A stretch of DNA of 64,000 bases from Avichristensenella sp031550535 (GCA_031550535.1 JAVBOM010000057.1:1-64000), one strand, 5' to 3'. Counted from the stretch's first letter, positions 36,909 to 45,789 are shown. Notes: generated by a model not told the origin, from the sequence alone. Numbers and translations are program-made.

Positions 36909-37627
36909 ACGAAGAGAATAGCATGCGGCTGCAAAAATATCTGGCGAGCGCAGGCGTGGCCTCCCGCAGAAAGTGCGAGGAGATCATCGCCCAGGGGCGC
37001 GTGGCCATCAACGGCGTTACGGTGGCGGAGATGGGCGTGAAGGTGCGCGAGGGCGACACCGTGACCGTGGATGAGCAGCCCATCCGGCCCCAGGAAAAGC
37101 TGTACTACATCCTGTACCATAAGCCGATCGGCGAGGTATCCACCGCGAGCGACCCGGAAGGCCGCCCCACCGTGGTGGACAGATTTCGCGACTTCCCCGC
37201 GCGGCTGTACCCGGTGGGCCGCCTGGACTTCGATAGCGAGGGCCTGCTGCTGCTGACGAACGACGGCGACCTGACGCAGCGCATGCTGCACCCGAGCCGG
37301 GAGGTGGACAAGACCTACCTGGCGCGTGTGAGCGGCGATGTGCCGATGGAGGCCGTGCGCGAAATGCGGCGCGGTGTGGACCTGGACGGGCGGAGAACGT
37401 CGCCCGCGGAGGTGCGCATCATCCGCAGGACCGACGCGGAGACCGTGCTGCTCATCACCATCCACGAGGGGCGCAACCGGCAGGTGCGGCGCATGGTGGA
37501 GGCTGTCGGGCGCACGGTGCTGATGCTGCGGCGCGTGCAGTTTGGCCCGCTGGAGCTGGGCGAGCTGAAGCGCGGCGAATGGCGGGAACTGACGCCGGAG
37601 GAGGTCGCGCTGGTCAAGAGGCTGTAG
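36905..37627 (+). CDS. RsuA/RluB-family rRNA pseudouridine synthase
   Basis: 240 residues. An N-terminal S4 RNA-binding domain (about 7-65, RLQKYLASAGVASRRKCEEII) is followed by the synthase domain with the catalytic aspartate in VGRLDFDSEGLLLLTNDG and the HEGRNRQVRRM motif. It converts a specific rRNA uridine to pseudouridine; whether 16S or 23S is modified cannot be set from sequence, though in Firmicutes the RluB-type 23S assignment is common near scpB. Transcription ends at the terminator at 37641-37667. Confidence 0.9.
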   Translation: MNEENSMRLQKYLASAGVASRRKCEEIIAQGRVAINGVTVAEMGVKVREGDTVTVDEQPIRPQEKLYYILYHKPIGEVSTASDPEGRPTVVDRFRDFPARLYPVGRLDFDSEGLLLLTNDGDLTQRMLHPSREVDKTYLARVSGDVPMEAVREMRRGVDLDGRRTSPAEVRIIRRTDAETVLLITIHEGRNRQVRRMVEAVGRTVLMLRRVQFGPLELGELKRGEWRELTPEEVALVKRL

Positions 37628-37640
37628 AGAACATCCGAAC

Positions 37641-37667
37641 AAAAACGCCCGTCCGGGGCGTTTTTTT
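37641..37667 (+). terminator. Intrinsic terminator after the pseudouridine synthase
   Basis: AAAACGCCC-GTCC-GGGGCGTTTTTTT: a nine-pair stem with a four-base loop and a seven-T run. Confidence 0.92.
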
Positions 37668-37890
37668 ATGCGTTTTTTACGCACCCTATACCCGCCGGAC
37701 CGCAGATTGTAAAAAATTTCGCAATCTAAGCAGGAAATAGGGGATAAATGTAGTATAGCTGAAATTGGGTGAAGATTCGAATTGGTGTTTCGCCCATGCG
37801 GTTTTCCGCATTCACGTCCTTTGTTCGGCCGAATTCCGGCTCGCGATTATACAGGCATCATACGCCCACTGGGGAAGAGGAGACAGCAGA

Positions 37891-38376
37891 ATGGACATGT
37901 TGTGGTATGGCGTGAAGGTCATGGTGGTAGGGATGGTGGTCGTGTTCGTCGGCCTCATCATCCTCATCGCTTGCATCAATGCGCTCAGGGCTGTCAAGGG
38001 AAAAGAAAACGCCGCGCCAGAAGCGGGAAGAGCGGCGGAACAGCCCGTCTTCGCCGTGCCTGCCGCCGCGGCCGCGCCATTGCCGGAGACGGTGCGCGCC
38101 TACACGCCCGGCCCTCCGATCACGCGGAGCGACGGCGCGTTTCACGCGGTGGTGAACGCCGCGATCGCCCAGACGCTGACGGACGAAGGCGTCAATCCCG
38201 AGGGCGGGTTCGTCATCCGGTCTGTCAAAAAAATCGACGAGCTTGGCAAAAAGCTCACCACCAAGGATGGCGCGCTCTACGCCGTCGTCACCGGCGCGGT
38301 CGCCGAGACGCTGGCGGCCGAAGGTGTGAATCCAGACGGCGGATTTGTAATCCATTCCGTCAAGGCACAGAAGTAA
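37891..38376 (+). CDS. OadG-type decarboxylase gamma subunit with duplicated C-terminal domain
   Basis: 161 residues from the ATG at 37891, with GAGGAG upstream. One N-terminal membrane helix (VKVMVVGMVVVFVGLIILIA), then a Pro/Ala linker. Two tandem repeats follow: DGAFHAVVNAAIAQTL with GGFVIRSVKK, and DGALYAVVTGAVAETL with GGFVIHSVKA, about 34 residues each and highly alike. Most OadG proteins have one such AAIAA/FVIRS block. The gamma subunit organises the Na+-translocating decarboxylase at the membrane. First gene of the oad cluster. Confidence 0.78.
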   Translation: MDMLWYGVKVMVVGMVVVFVGLIILIACINALRAVKGKENAAPEAGRAAEQPVFAVPAAAAAPLPETVRAYTPGPPITRSDGAFHAVVNAAIAQTLTDEGVNPEGGFVIRSVKKIDELGKKLTTKDGALYAVVTGAVAETLAAEGVNPDGGFVIHSVKAQK

Positions 38377-38436
38377 TGAGTAGCCCTATTTCGTTCGGAA
38401 ACCCCGATTTTTCACATTATAGAGGAGGAAGGTCTC

Positions 38437-38820
38437 ATGCGTAAATTCTTGGTCACGGTCAACGGCGATTCTTATGAGGTCATGGTGGAAGAAATCGGCG
38501 GTGTCGCGCGCGTCGCGCCGCAGACGGCCCCTGTTGCCGCGCCCGTCGCCGCGCCCGCCCCTGTCGCGACCGCTCCGGCGCCCGCTGCGCCCGCGCCCGT
38601 TGCCGGCGGCCATAAGGTGCCGTGCCCCATGCCCGGCACGATCCTCGGCGTGAACGTCCAGGTTGGTCAGGTCGTCAAGGGCGGCGACGTGCTGGTGGTC
38701 CTTGAGGCCATGAAGATGGAAAACGAAATTCCGGCGCCCGTGGATGGCAAGGTGGTTCAGATCGCCGTTTCCAAGGGATCGTCCGTCAACACCGGCGATG
38801 TGCTGGTCGTGCTGGCGTAG
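38437..38820 (+). CDS. Biotin carrier protein of the Na+-translocating decarboxylase
   Basis: 127 residues. A short N-terminal segment (MRKFLVTVNGDSYEV), an Ala/Pro-rich flexible linker (about 30-57), and a biotinyl domain with the biotinylated lysine in EAMKMEN. It carries the carboxyl group from the alpha subunit to the membrane beta subunit. GAGGAGG lies upstream of the ATG. Its separation from the alpha subunit is the arrangement found in several anaerobic Firmicutes. Confidence 0.9.
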   Translation: MRKFLVTVNGDSYEVMVEEIGGVARVAPQTAPVAAPVAAPAPVATAPAPAAPAPVAGGHKVPCPMPGTILGVNVQVGQVVKGGDVLVVLEAMKMENEIPAPVDGKVVQIAVSKGSSVNTGDVLVVLA

Positions 38821-38859
38821 CATCACGTTTGGCGAACCGACACGAAAGGAAATGAGGAC

Positions 38860-40098
38860 ATGACCGAGTTTAACATTCTGGAAACGCTAAAGGGCTTGGT
38901 GACCGATTCGGGCATCCTTTCGCTGTTCCAAAACCCAGGGAACCTGGTCATGATCGTGGTATCCTGCGTCCTGCTCTATCTCGCCATCGTGAAGCAATTT
39001 GAGCCGCTATTGCTCATCCCGATCGCGTTTGGCATGCTGCTGACGAACCTGCCGCTGGCGGGTATGATGGATACCCCGGTCTATACCTACCTCGCGGACG
39101 CTGTGCACAACGGCAAAGAGGGCATCAAGGTCATCATGGAGGACGGCTCCACGATGTATCAATACATCGAAAGCAACGGGGGCCTTCTGTACTACCTCTA
39201 CCAGGGCGTGAAGCTCGGCATCTACCCGCCGCTCATCTTCATGGGCGTCGGCGCGATGACGGACTTTGGCCCGCTGATCGCCAACCCGAAGTCCCTGCTG
39301 CTAGGCGCGGCGGCGCAGCTTGGTATCTTCCTGGTGTTCATCATGGCCAATCTGGTCGGGTTCACGCCCGCCGAGTCGGCCTCGATCGGCATCATCGGCG
39401 GCGCTGACGGCCCGACGGCCATCTACACCGCCACGAAGCTTGCCCCGCACCTGCTCGGCCCGATCGCGGTGGCCGCGTACTCGTACATGGCGCTTGTGCC
39501 GGTCATTCAGCCGCCGATCATGAAGGCGCTGACGACCAAGGAAGAGCGCATGATCGTGATGGAGCAGCTACGCCCGGTGTCCAAGCGCGAGAAGATCATC
39601 TTCCCGGTCATGGTCACCATCGTCGTATCGCTGCTGCTGCCGTCCGCCGCGCCGCTGGTCGGCATGCTGATGCTGGGCAACCTGTTCCGCGAGGCGCTGG
39701 TGGTGGACCGCCTGAGCAAGACCGCGCAGAACGAGCTGATTAACATCGTGACGATTTTCTTAGGGCTCACCGTAGGCGCCACCGCCAAGGCGGATACGTT
39801 CCTGAACGTGCAGACCCTCCTCATCCTGGCGATGGGCGTGCTGGCGTTCTCGGGCGGCACCGCGGGCGGCGTGCTACTGGCCAAGCTGATGAACAAGCTG
39901 TCCGGCGGCAAGATCAACCCGCTGATCGGCTCCGCCGGCGTCAGCGCCGTGCCGATGGCCGCGCGCGTGTCGCAAGTGGTCGGCCAGAAAGAAAACCCGA
40001 GGAACTTCCTGCTCATGCATGCCATGGGCCCGAACGTCGCGGGCGTGATCGGGTCCGCCATCGCGGCGGGCGTGTTCCTGTCGATGTACGCGAAGTGA
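38860..40098 (+). CDS. oadB: Na+-translocating decarboxylase beta subunit
   Basis: 412 residues, about ten hydrophobic segments. IIGGADGPTAIYTA holds the conserved aspartate that takes part in Na+ transport, and GSAGVSAVPMAARVSQ is the second conserved block. It decarboxylates carboxybiotin and pumps Na+ outward, conserving decarboxylation energy as a sodium gradient. A hairpin with 6-7 G/C pairs follows directly after the stop. Confidence 0.93.
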   Translation: MTEFNILETLKGLVTDSGILSLFQNPGNLVMIVVSCVLLYLAIVKQFEPLLLIPIAFGMLLTNLPLAGMMDTPVYTYLADAVHNGKEGIKVIMEDGSTMYQYIESNGGLLYYLYQGVKLGIYPPLIFMGVGAMTDFGPLIANPKSLLLGAAAQLGIFLVFIMANLVGFTPAESASIGIIGGADGPTAIYTATKLAPHLLGPIAVAAYSYMALVPVIQPPIMKALTTKEERMIVMEQLRPVSKREKIIFPVMVTIVVSLLLPSAAPLVGMLMLGNLFREALVVDRLSKTAQNELINIVTIFLGLTVGATAKADTFLNVQTLLILAMGVLAFSGGTAGGVLLAKLMNKLSGGKINPLIGSAGVSAVPMAARVSQVVGQKENPRNFLLMHAMGPNVAGVIGSAIAAGVFLSMYAK

Positions 40099-40128
40099 TC
40101 ACAGGGGGGACGCGTCCCCCCCTGTGAT
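40098..40128. other. Strong hairpin after oadB
   Basis: ATCACAGGGGGG and CCCCCCTGTGAT pair around an ACGCGT centre with one extra C. There is no T run after it, so it is more likely to be an mRNA-processing or stability hairpin than a terminator. Confidence 0.6.
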
Positions 40129-40472
40129 ACCCCCAAGGAATGTTTTCCTCCGTTTCACTGCGGAAAACTCCACGCCCATCCGGGTTCCCGCATTGTCGCG
40201 CCCCGGGCGCGCGCACCCTGGCATTGTCGCGCTGGCCGCATGCGCGTCCATCACCCTGTGTCAGGGCGAACCTTCACCTCGCTCCATCGCCCACAGGGCG
40301 CGCTCGGTTTCAGTTTTATGCGAAAACAGACCTACGGCGCATTCGTTTCCGCCACTGGCGGAATAGCGCCTCCAGTCCCGGCAAAGCCGGGCGATACGAT
40401 TACATTCGAGGGGCTGCAGCCGCTCGAGTTCCCCAAGGGGTACGAGACTACCCCTGCCCACAAGGAGGTACT
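40129..40472 (+). ncRNA. Structured leader between oadB and oadA (candidate cis-regulatory RNA)
   Basis: About 345 bases with no convincing gene inside an operon. Hairpins seen: GTTTTCC/GGAAAAC near 40142-40168; CCCTG/CAGGG at 40254-40266; GTTTT/AAAAC at 40313-40327; TCCGCC/GGCGGA inside GGCGC/GCGCC at about 40337-40371; CCCGGC/GCCGGG near 40378-40390; and GGGGTA/TACCCC at 40437-40454, ending just before the AAGGAGG site of oadA. Two direct repeats of GCATTGTCGCGC lie near 40190 and 40221. The function is unknown. Confidence 0.4.
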
Positions 40473-41861
40473 ATGTCGAAAGTACACATTACGGATACCA
40501 TTCTGCGCGACGCGCACCAATCCCAGGCCGCGACGCGCATGCGCACGGAGGAAATGCTCCCCGCGTGCGAATACCTGGACAAGGCCGGGTTCTACTCGCT
40601 GGAATGCTGGGGCGGCGCGACGTTCGATTCCTGCCTGCGCTTCCTGAACGAGGACCCGTGGGAGCGGCTGCGCACGCTGCGCAAGGCGCTGCCGAACACG
40701 AAGCTGCAGATGCTCCTGCGCGGGCAGAACATCCTGGGCTACAAGCACTATGCCGATGACGTGGTCGAAGCGTTCGTCAAGAAGAGCATCGACAACGGCA
40801 TCGACATCATCCGCACGTTTGACGCGCTGAACGATCTGCGCAACATGCAGACCGCCGTGAAGGCGTGCAAGCAGTACGGCGGCACGGCCGAGGTGGCGAT
40901 GAGCTACACGATCAGCCCCGTGCACACGGAGCAGTACTTCATGGATCTCGCCAAGAAAATCGAGGACATGGGCGCGGACATCATCTGCATCAAGGACATG
41001 GCGAACCTGCTGCTGCCGTACGCCGCGTATGACCTGGTGAAGAAGCTGAAGTCCGCCACGAAGCTGCCGATCCACCTGCACACGCACAACACGACCGGCA
41101 CGGGCGACATGACGCTGCTGAAGGCCGTCGAGGCGGGCGTGGACATCGTGGATACCGCGCTGTCGCCCCTGGCGAACGGCACGAGCCAGCCCGCCACCGA
41201 GGCGCTGGTCGCCACGCTGGCCGGGACCAAGTACGACACCGGCATCGACCTGAACATGCTGAGCAAGGCCGCCGAGCATTTCCGCGGCGTCGCCGACCGG
41301 CTGAAGAAGGACGGCTTCCTGGACCCGCGCGTCCTGAGCGTGGACGTGAATACGCTGCTGTACCAGGTGCCGGGCGGCATGCTGTCCAACCTGATCAGCC
41401 AGCTCAAAGAAGCGAACGCCTCAAACAAGTTCTACGAGGTACTGGCGGAAATCCCGCGCGTGCGCGAGGACTTCGGCTACCCGCCGCTGGTCACGCCCAC
41501 CAGCCAGATCGTTGGCACCCAGGCCGTGATGAACGTGCTGGGCGGCGAGCGGTACAAGATGGTCACCAAGGAGAGCAAGGGCTTGATGGCCGGCGAATAC
41601 GGCCAGCTTCCCGCGCCGGTAAATGAAGAGATCAGAAAGAAGATCATCGGCGACGCGAAAGTCATCACGCACCGCCCGGCCGACGACATCCCGCCCGAGA
41701 TGGACAAATACCGCAAAGAGATCGCGGGCTGGATGGAGCAGGACGAAGACGTGCTGTCCTACGCGCTGTTCCCGCAGGTGGCGCAGAAGTACTTCGAGTA
41801 CCGCAAGGCAAAGAAGGACGGCACCCTGATGCCCGAAATCAAAGTAAAGGTGCTGGCGTGA
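40473..41861 (+). CDS. oadA: Oxaloacetate decarboxylase alpha (carboxyltransferase) subunit
   Basis: 462 residues from the ATG at 40473, with AAGGAGG upstream. The HMGL-like TIM barrel has the metal/substrate motifs TDTILRDAHQS, CIKDMA (carboxyl-transfer lysine) and HLHTHNTTGTG. The C-terminal conserved PYC_OADA domain follows, but the biotinyl domain is absent because the carrier is a separate gene. It transfers CO2 from oxaloacetate to biotin. The first 110 codons of an apparent upstream extension cross a structured leader and are not used. It overlaps surE by four bases. Confidence 0.9.
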   Translation: MSKVHITDTILRDAHQSQAATRMRTEEMLPACEYLDKAGFYSLECWGGATFDSCLRFLNEDPWERLRTLRKALPNTKLQMLLRGQNILGYKHYADDVVEAFVKKSIDNGIDIIRTFDALNDLRNMQTAVKACKQYGGTAEVAMSYTISPVHTEQYFMDLAKKIEDMGADIICIKDMANLLLPYAAYDLVKKLKSATKLPIHLHTHNTTGTGDMTLLKAVEAGVDIVDTALSPLANGTSQPATEALVATLAGTKYDTGIDLNMLSKAAEHFRGVADRLKKDGFLDPRVLSVDVNTLLYQVPGGMLSNLISQLKEANASNKFYEVLAEIPRVREDFGYPPLVTPTSQIVGTQAVMNVLGGERYKMVTKESKGLMAGEYGQLPAPVNEEIRKKIIGDAKVITHRPADDIPPEMDKYRKEIAGWMEQDEDVLSYALFPQVAQKYFEYRKAKKDGTLMPEIKVKVLA

Positions 41862-42631
41862 CGCGGCACGTGCTGCTATCCAACGACGACGGGGTGCAAG
41901 CCCCAGGCCTGCGCGCGCTGGCCGACGCATTCTGTGCGGCCGGCTGGCGCGTCACCGTTGCCGCGCCCGACCAGGAGCGCAGCGCGGCCTCACATAGCAT
42001 CACGATCAAGCGGCCGCTTGTCGTTTCGCCCGCGCGGTGGGAGGGTGTGCCGGAAGGCGCGCCCCTGGCCGTGTGGAAGGCGGACGGCACGCCCGCGGAC
42101 TGCGTGAAGGTGGCGCTGCACGAAATTTGTGAAGGAAAGCCCGACCTGGTCGTCTCCGGCATCAACAACGGCTGGAACGCGGGCACGGACGTGCATTACT
42201 CCGGCACGGTCGGCGCGGCGATGGAAGGCGCGTTTGAGGGATACCCGGCCATTGCCGTATCGGTCAAGCGGCCGGATGCCGCAAAGCTCGTGGGCGCCGC
42301 CGCGCTGGCCGTCCGGATGGCCGGGCGGCTGCTCGCGCATCCGCTGCCCACGCCGTCCGTGCTGAACATCAACCTGCCGGACTGCCCGCCGGATGAGATT
42401 CGCGGCGTGGTGGAAGCGCCAATGACGTGCATCCGCTACACGGACGCGTATGACCGCATGGAGCACACCAGGGGGCGGCACGCCTACTGGCTCAAGGGCG
42501 ACATCATCGAGGAAGGCTGTCTGCCGGACGGCGACCTGGACCGGCTGGTGCGCGGCTACGCCACGGTTACGGCCGTCGGGTGGGATCAGTCCATGCGCGG
42601 CGCCTGCGCTTCCATTCTGCAGGAAGAATGA
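41858..42631 (+). CDS. surE: 5'/3'-nucleotidase SurE
   Basis: 257 residues from a GTG that overlaps the oadA stop. The divalent-metal site is N9-D10-D11 in LLSNDDG, with SINN (SGINNGWN) and the YSGTVGAAMEG loop also conserved. It hydrolyses nucleoside monophosphates and is linked to stationary-phase survival. Its tie to the decarboxylase operon is positional only. Confidence 0.9.
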   Translation: MTRHVLLSNDDGVQAPGLRALADAFCAAGWRVTVAAPDQERSAASHSITIKRPLVVSPARWEGVPEGAPLAVWKADGTPADCVKVALHEICEGKPDLVVSGINNGWNAGTDVHYSGTVGAAMEGAFEGYPAIAVSVKRPDAAKLVGAAALAVRMAGRLLAHPLPTPSVLNINLPDCPPDEIRGVVEAPMTCIRYTDAYDRMEHTRGRHAYWLKGDIIEEGCLPDGDLDRLVRGYATVTAVGWDQSMRGACASILQEE

Positions 42632-42648
42632 AAAATGTTGCATTTTTC
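42630..42648. promoter_or_regulatory. Perfect palindrome, candidate RpiR-family operator
   Basis: GAAAAATG-TTG-CATTTTTC is an exact eight-base inverted repeat that overlaps the -35 box of the promoter at 42638-42666. It lies just before the RpiR-family gene, which suggests autoregulation; alternatively it is a weak hairpin at the surE 3' end. Confidence 0.5.
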
Positions 42649-42666
42649 GATACGATCGTGTAAAAT
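42638..42666 (+). promoter_or_regulatory. Promoter of the RpiR-BaiN gene pair
   Basis: TTGCAT at 42638-42643, 17-base spacer, TAAAAT at 42661-42666. Confidence 0.65.
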
Positions 42667-42759
42667 ATGATCCAACGGCCTGCGGCTGCATTGCTGTGGG
42701 CCGTTTTATGCCAATTCCTAACGGAAATTGGTATTACTAAGCGCAGGGAGGATCATCCG

Positions 42760-43626
42760 ATGCAGGATATGCAGGATTTGATCCGCCGGTTGAACCAGAC
42801 CGGCAAGCGGTTGAGCAAGGGGCACCGCCGCATCGCCGATTATATCATGCAGCACTACGACAAGGCCGTGTTCATGACCGCGTCCAGCCTGGGGGACCGC
42901 GTGGGGGTGAGCGAATCCACGGTGGTCCGCTTCGCGGCGGCGCTTGGGTACGAAGGTTACCCGCAATTGCAGCGCGCGATGCAGGAGCTTGTGCGCCACC
43001 GGCTGACATCGGTGCAGCGATTTGAGATGACGAGCGACCTGACACAGACGCAGATTTTGCAGACCGTGCTGAAGGCGGACATGCAGAACATCCGCTCCAC
43101 CATTGAGGAGTTGGACACGGCAAAGTTTGACAGTGTGGTGAACCGGATTGTGGACGCGCGGTCGATCTACGTGATGGGCGTCAGGTCCGCCGCGCCGCTA
43201 GCGCAGTTCCTAGGGTACTATCTGCATTTTGTGTTTGACAATATTCATATTGCTTCCGCCGGTGTGCTGGATGTGATGGAGCAGATATCCCGCATCGGCG
43301 CGGAGGACGTGTTGATCGGCATCAGCTTCCCCAGGTACTCTACCCGGACGCTGGAGGCGATGAACTACGCGCTGTCGCGCGGGGCGCAGGTGATCGGCAT
43401 CACGGACGGCCCGATGTCGCCGCTGATGGAGGTTTCCACCGAATGCCTGATGGCGCGCACGGACATGGCGTCGTTCGTGGACTCCCTGGCCGCGCCGCTG
43501 TCGCTCATCAACGCGCTGATCGTGGCCGTTGGCCTGAGACGGCGGGACGAGCTGGCCGAACACTTCGCGCAGCTAGAGGAAATCTGGCAGCAGAACCACA
43601 TTTATCTGGAGCGGGAGAGAACATGA
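42760..43626 (+). CDS. MurR/RpiR family transcriptional regulator
   Basis: 288 residues from the ATG at 42760, with GGGAGG upstream. An N-terminal helix-turn-helix (about 1-77, ASSLGDRVGVSESTVVRFAAALGY) is followed by a SIS sugar-phosphate-binding domain (about 120-260, YVMGVRSAAPLAQFL and ISFPRYSTRT). Members sense phosphosugars. The next gene codes a flavoprotein, not a sugar enzyme, so the effector is unclear. The gene has its own promoter with an overlapping palindrome. Confidence 0.87.
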   Translation: MQDMQDLIRRLNQTGKRLSKGHRRIADYIMQHYDKAVFMTASSLGDRVGVSESTVVRFAAALGYEGYPQLQRAMQELVRHRLTSVQRFEMTSDLTQTQILQTVLKADMQNIRSTIEELDTAKFDSVVNRIVDARSIYVMGVRSAAPLAQFLGYYLHFVFDNIHIASAGVLDVMEQISRIGAEDVLIGISFPRYSTRTLEAMNYALSRGAQVIGITDGPMSPLMEVSTECLMARTDMASFVDSLAAPLSLINALIVAVGLRRRDELAEHFAQLEEIWQQNHIYLERERT

Positions 43627-44819
43627 GCCAATTGGTCACTGTTGTTGGTGGGGGCCCGGCCGGCATGGCCGCGGCCCTTTTTGCCGCGCGTTCCGGCGCG
43701 CGGGTGGTGCTGCTGGACCGGAACGAGAAGCTGGGGAAAAAGCTCTACATCACCGGCAAAGGCCGGTGCAATGTGACGAACACGGCGGAGAACCCGCTGG
43801 CGCACATTCCGCGCAACCCGCGCTTCCTGTACGCCGCTTTTTCGTTCCTGGACGCGGAGGACGTGCGTGCGCTGCTGGCGCGACACGGCTGCGAAACGAA
43901 GGTGGAGCGCGGCGGGCGCGTGTTCCCCGTCAGCGACAAGGCGAGCGACGTGACGCGGGCGCTCCTGCGCGCGCTGGACGAGGCGGGCGTTACGGTGCGG
44001 CTGAACGAACGGGTTTCGTCGCTCGCGCCGCTGCTCGCGCAGGGGCCCGTGGTGCTGGCGACGGGCGGTGCGTCGTACCCCGCGACCGGATCGACCGGCG
44101 ACGGCTACGCGCTGGCCGCCGCGCTGGGGCACACGGTGTACCCGCCGCGCCCGTCGCTGATCCCGCTGGTGACAAAAGAAGAAGGGCCCCGCGCGCTGCA
44201 GGGCCTGTCGCTCAAAAACGTCCGCCTGTCCGCGAAGGCGGGGAAGAAAACCCGCTTTGACGAGCTGGGAGAGATGCTGTTCACGCACTTTGGCGTGTCC
44301 GGCCCGCTCGTGCTGTCGATGAGCAGCCATATCCTGGATGACGACCTCAGCGCGCTCGACGTGCGGCTGGACATGAAGCCGGGGCTCACGGAGGAGCAGC
44401 TTGACGCGCGCCTGCAACGGGATTTCGCCGCGTCACCGCGCAAGATGTTGGTGACGCTGCTGCCAGCGCTGGTGCCCGCGCGCATGGCGGACGCGCTGCC
44501 CGCGCTGGCCGGCATCCCGGGGGAGAAGCCCGCCGGGCAGCTCACGCGCGAAGAGCGCCGCCGGCTGGCGCTGTTGCTGAAGGCCATTCCGCTGACCATC
44601 GCGGGGTTCCGGCCGATCGAGGAAGCGATCATCACGCGCGGCGGCGTGGACGTGACGGAGGTGACGCCGGGCACGATGATGTCAAAGAAAGTGGATGGGC
44701 TGTTCTTCGCCGGGGAGGTGCTGGACGTGGACGCGCACACCGGCGGGTCCAATTTGCAGATCGCGTTCGCGACCGGGGCGCTGGCGGGCAAGAGCGCGGG
44801 GGAGTGGGGGGCTAGATAA
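43623..44819 (+). CDS. BaiN/HI0933-family FAD-dependent oxidoreductase
   Basis: 398 residues. FAD-binding VVGGGPAGMAAALFAARSG and then GKKLYITGKGRCNVTN, a signature of the HI0933/BaiN/RdsA family, are present. The C-terminal GGVDVTEVTPGTMMSKKVDGLFFAGEVLDVD, followed by GGSNLQIAFATG, closes the FAD fold. Family members reduce unsaturated substrates such as bile-acid intermediates in gut Clostridia, or have unknown roles; this one cannot be assigned. It overlaps the regulator by four bases and is convergent with the next gene (eight-base overlap). Confidence 0.85.
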   Translation: MSQLVTVVGGGPAGMAAALFAARSGARVVLLDRNEKLGKKLYITGKGRCNVTNTAENPLAHIPRNPRFLYAAFSFLDAEDVRALLARHGCETKVERGGRVFPVSDKASDVTRALLRALDEAGVTVRLNERVSSLAPLLAQGPVVLATGGASYPATGSTGDGYALAAALGHTVYPPRPSLIPLVTKEEGPRALQGLSLKNVRLSAKAGKKTRFDELGEMLFTHFGVSGPLVLSMSSHILDDDLSALDVRLDMKPGLTEEQLDARLQRDFAASPRKMLVTLLPALVPARMADALPALAGIPGEKPAGQLTREERRRLALLLKAIPLTIAGFRPIEEAIITRGGVDVTEVTPGTMMSKKVDGLFFAGEVLDVDAHTGGSNLQIAFATGALAGKSAGEWGAR

Positions 44820-45264
44820 GCCCAACACGGTACGCGCGCTCGCCTTCCGCCTCCAGGACATCCGCGCACGGCTTGCCCAGGAACTTGTACAGCGAGATTT
44901 TTGTCGGCCTTGCGATGATCAAAAGGTCGTCCGGGTTTTCGGGGTACATCTCGCCAAAGTGAGGATACTTTTTCGGGTACTCCGCAATGAAAAAAGAATG
45001 ACCGCTGGGATGGCCGAATACCTCCGCGACCGCCTCAATCTGCAAATTCCCGGTCGCGAGCGCGATGTTCGGGTTCTTCCTGATCTGTTCGGCCTTTTCA
45101 CTGTTTCTGTTCGTGGAAAACAGGATGGTCAGCCCGTCGTTCACGGGGCACATCGTGCGCGCCGTGACCTTGCCGTCCGTGCAGGTCGCGAGCACGATCG
45201 CTTCCAGGGGCGCGAGCTTTGCCTCGATTTCCGCTGATAGCGCGCTGTAGTTCAGTTCTTCCAT
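44812..45264 (-). CDS. Pyridoxamine 5'-phosphate oxidase-like flavin-binding protein
   Basis: 150 residues from the ATG at 45264, with GGAGGGAG upstream. The split-barrel pattern ALEAIVLATCTDGKVTARTMCPV and TILFSTNRNSEKAEQIRKNPNIALA is typical of general-stress-type PPOX proteins that bind FMN or F420-like cofactors. GHPSGHSFF is a short insertion. No certain enzymatic role. Confidence 0.75.
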   Translation of the reverse strand: MEELNYSALSAEIEAKLAPLEAIVLATCTDGKVTARTMCPVNDGLTILFSTNRNSEKAEQIRKNPNIALATGNLQIEAVAEVFGHPSGHSFFIAEYPKKYPHFGEMYPENPDDLLIIARPTKISLYKFLGKPCADVLEAEGERAYRVGLI

Positions 45265-45283
45265 CCGGCTCCCTCCACCCAAG

Positions 45284-45751
45284 TTATTCTTCCGTGCGCT
45301 TGATATAATCCAGGAACGCACGCAACGGTCTCCGATCCGGCGGGCTGATTTCATCGTCATGGGGCAGGTCATCGATGGCAAACCACCGAAGCTCCAGAAT
45401 CTCGTCGGGATCAGGCTGGATTTCCCCCGTGAAATCCCGGCAGATATAGTCGATGCCGACGATTTGCACCTTGTCCCCGTTTGGGTAGGTGTACGTCATG
45501 CCCTCGCCGGAGAACACGCCCAGGAGTTCCAGGCTGTTCGCGATCAGCCCGGTTTCTTCGTACAATTCCCGTTTCGCGGCATCCTCCACGCTTTCACCGA
45601 TCTCCACCCCGCCGCCGTGCATGGACCAACAAAGGTTATCCCTTCGTTTCTGCATGAGCAGTCTTCCATCCCTGTACACAAATACGGCGGCACCTACGCC
45701 GATTAGCAGGTCGTGGCCGATTTTCTTGCGGATTTCCCCGATATATCCCAC
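45284..45751 (-). CDS. NUDIX hydrolase
   Basis: 155 residues from a GTG with AAAGGAG ten bases upstream. The Nudix box is canonical: G47-x5-E53-x7-R61-E62-L-x-E65-E66-x-G68 (GGVEIGESVEDAAKRELYEE). The N-terminal region lacks features that would name the nucleotide substrate. It lies between uxaC and the PPOX-like gene on the same strand. Confidence 0.87.
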   Translation of the reverse strand: MGYIGEIRKKIGHDLLIGVGAAVFVYRDGRLLMQKRRDNLCWSMHGGGVEIGESVEDAAKRELYEETGLIANSLELLGVFSGEGMTYTYPNGDKVQIVGIDYICRDFTGEIQPDPDEILELRWFAIDDLPHDDEISPPDRRPLRAFLDYIKRTEE

Positions 45752-45789
45752 GATGCTTTGCTCCTTTCAAGAAAGAAATAGCATATAAC

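Noticed and set aside
40240..40647. Possible small protein with PAKPGDTITFEGLQPLEF between oadB and oadA
   Set aside because: It runs out of frame into oadA, has no ribosome-binding site, and the region is better explained as a structured leader.
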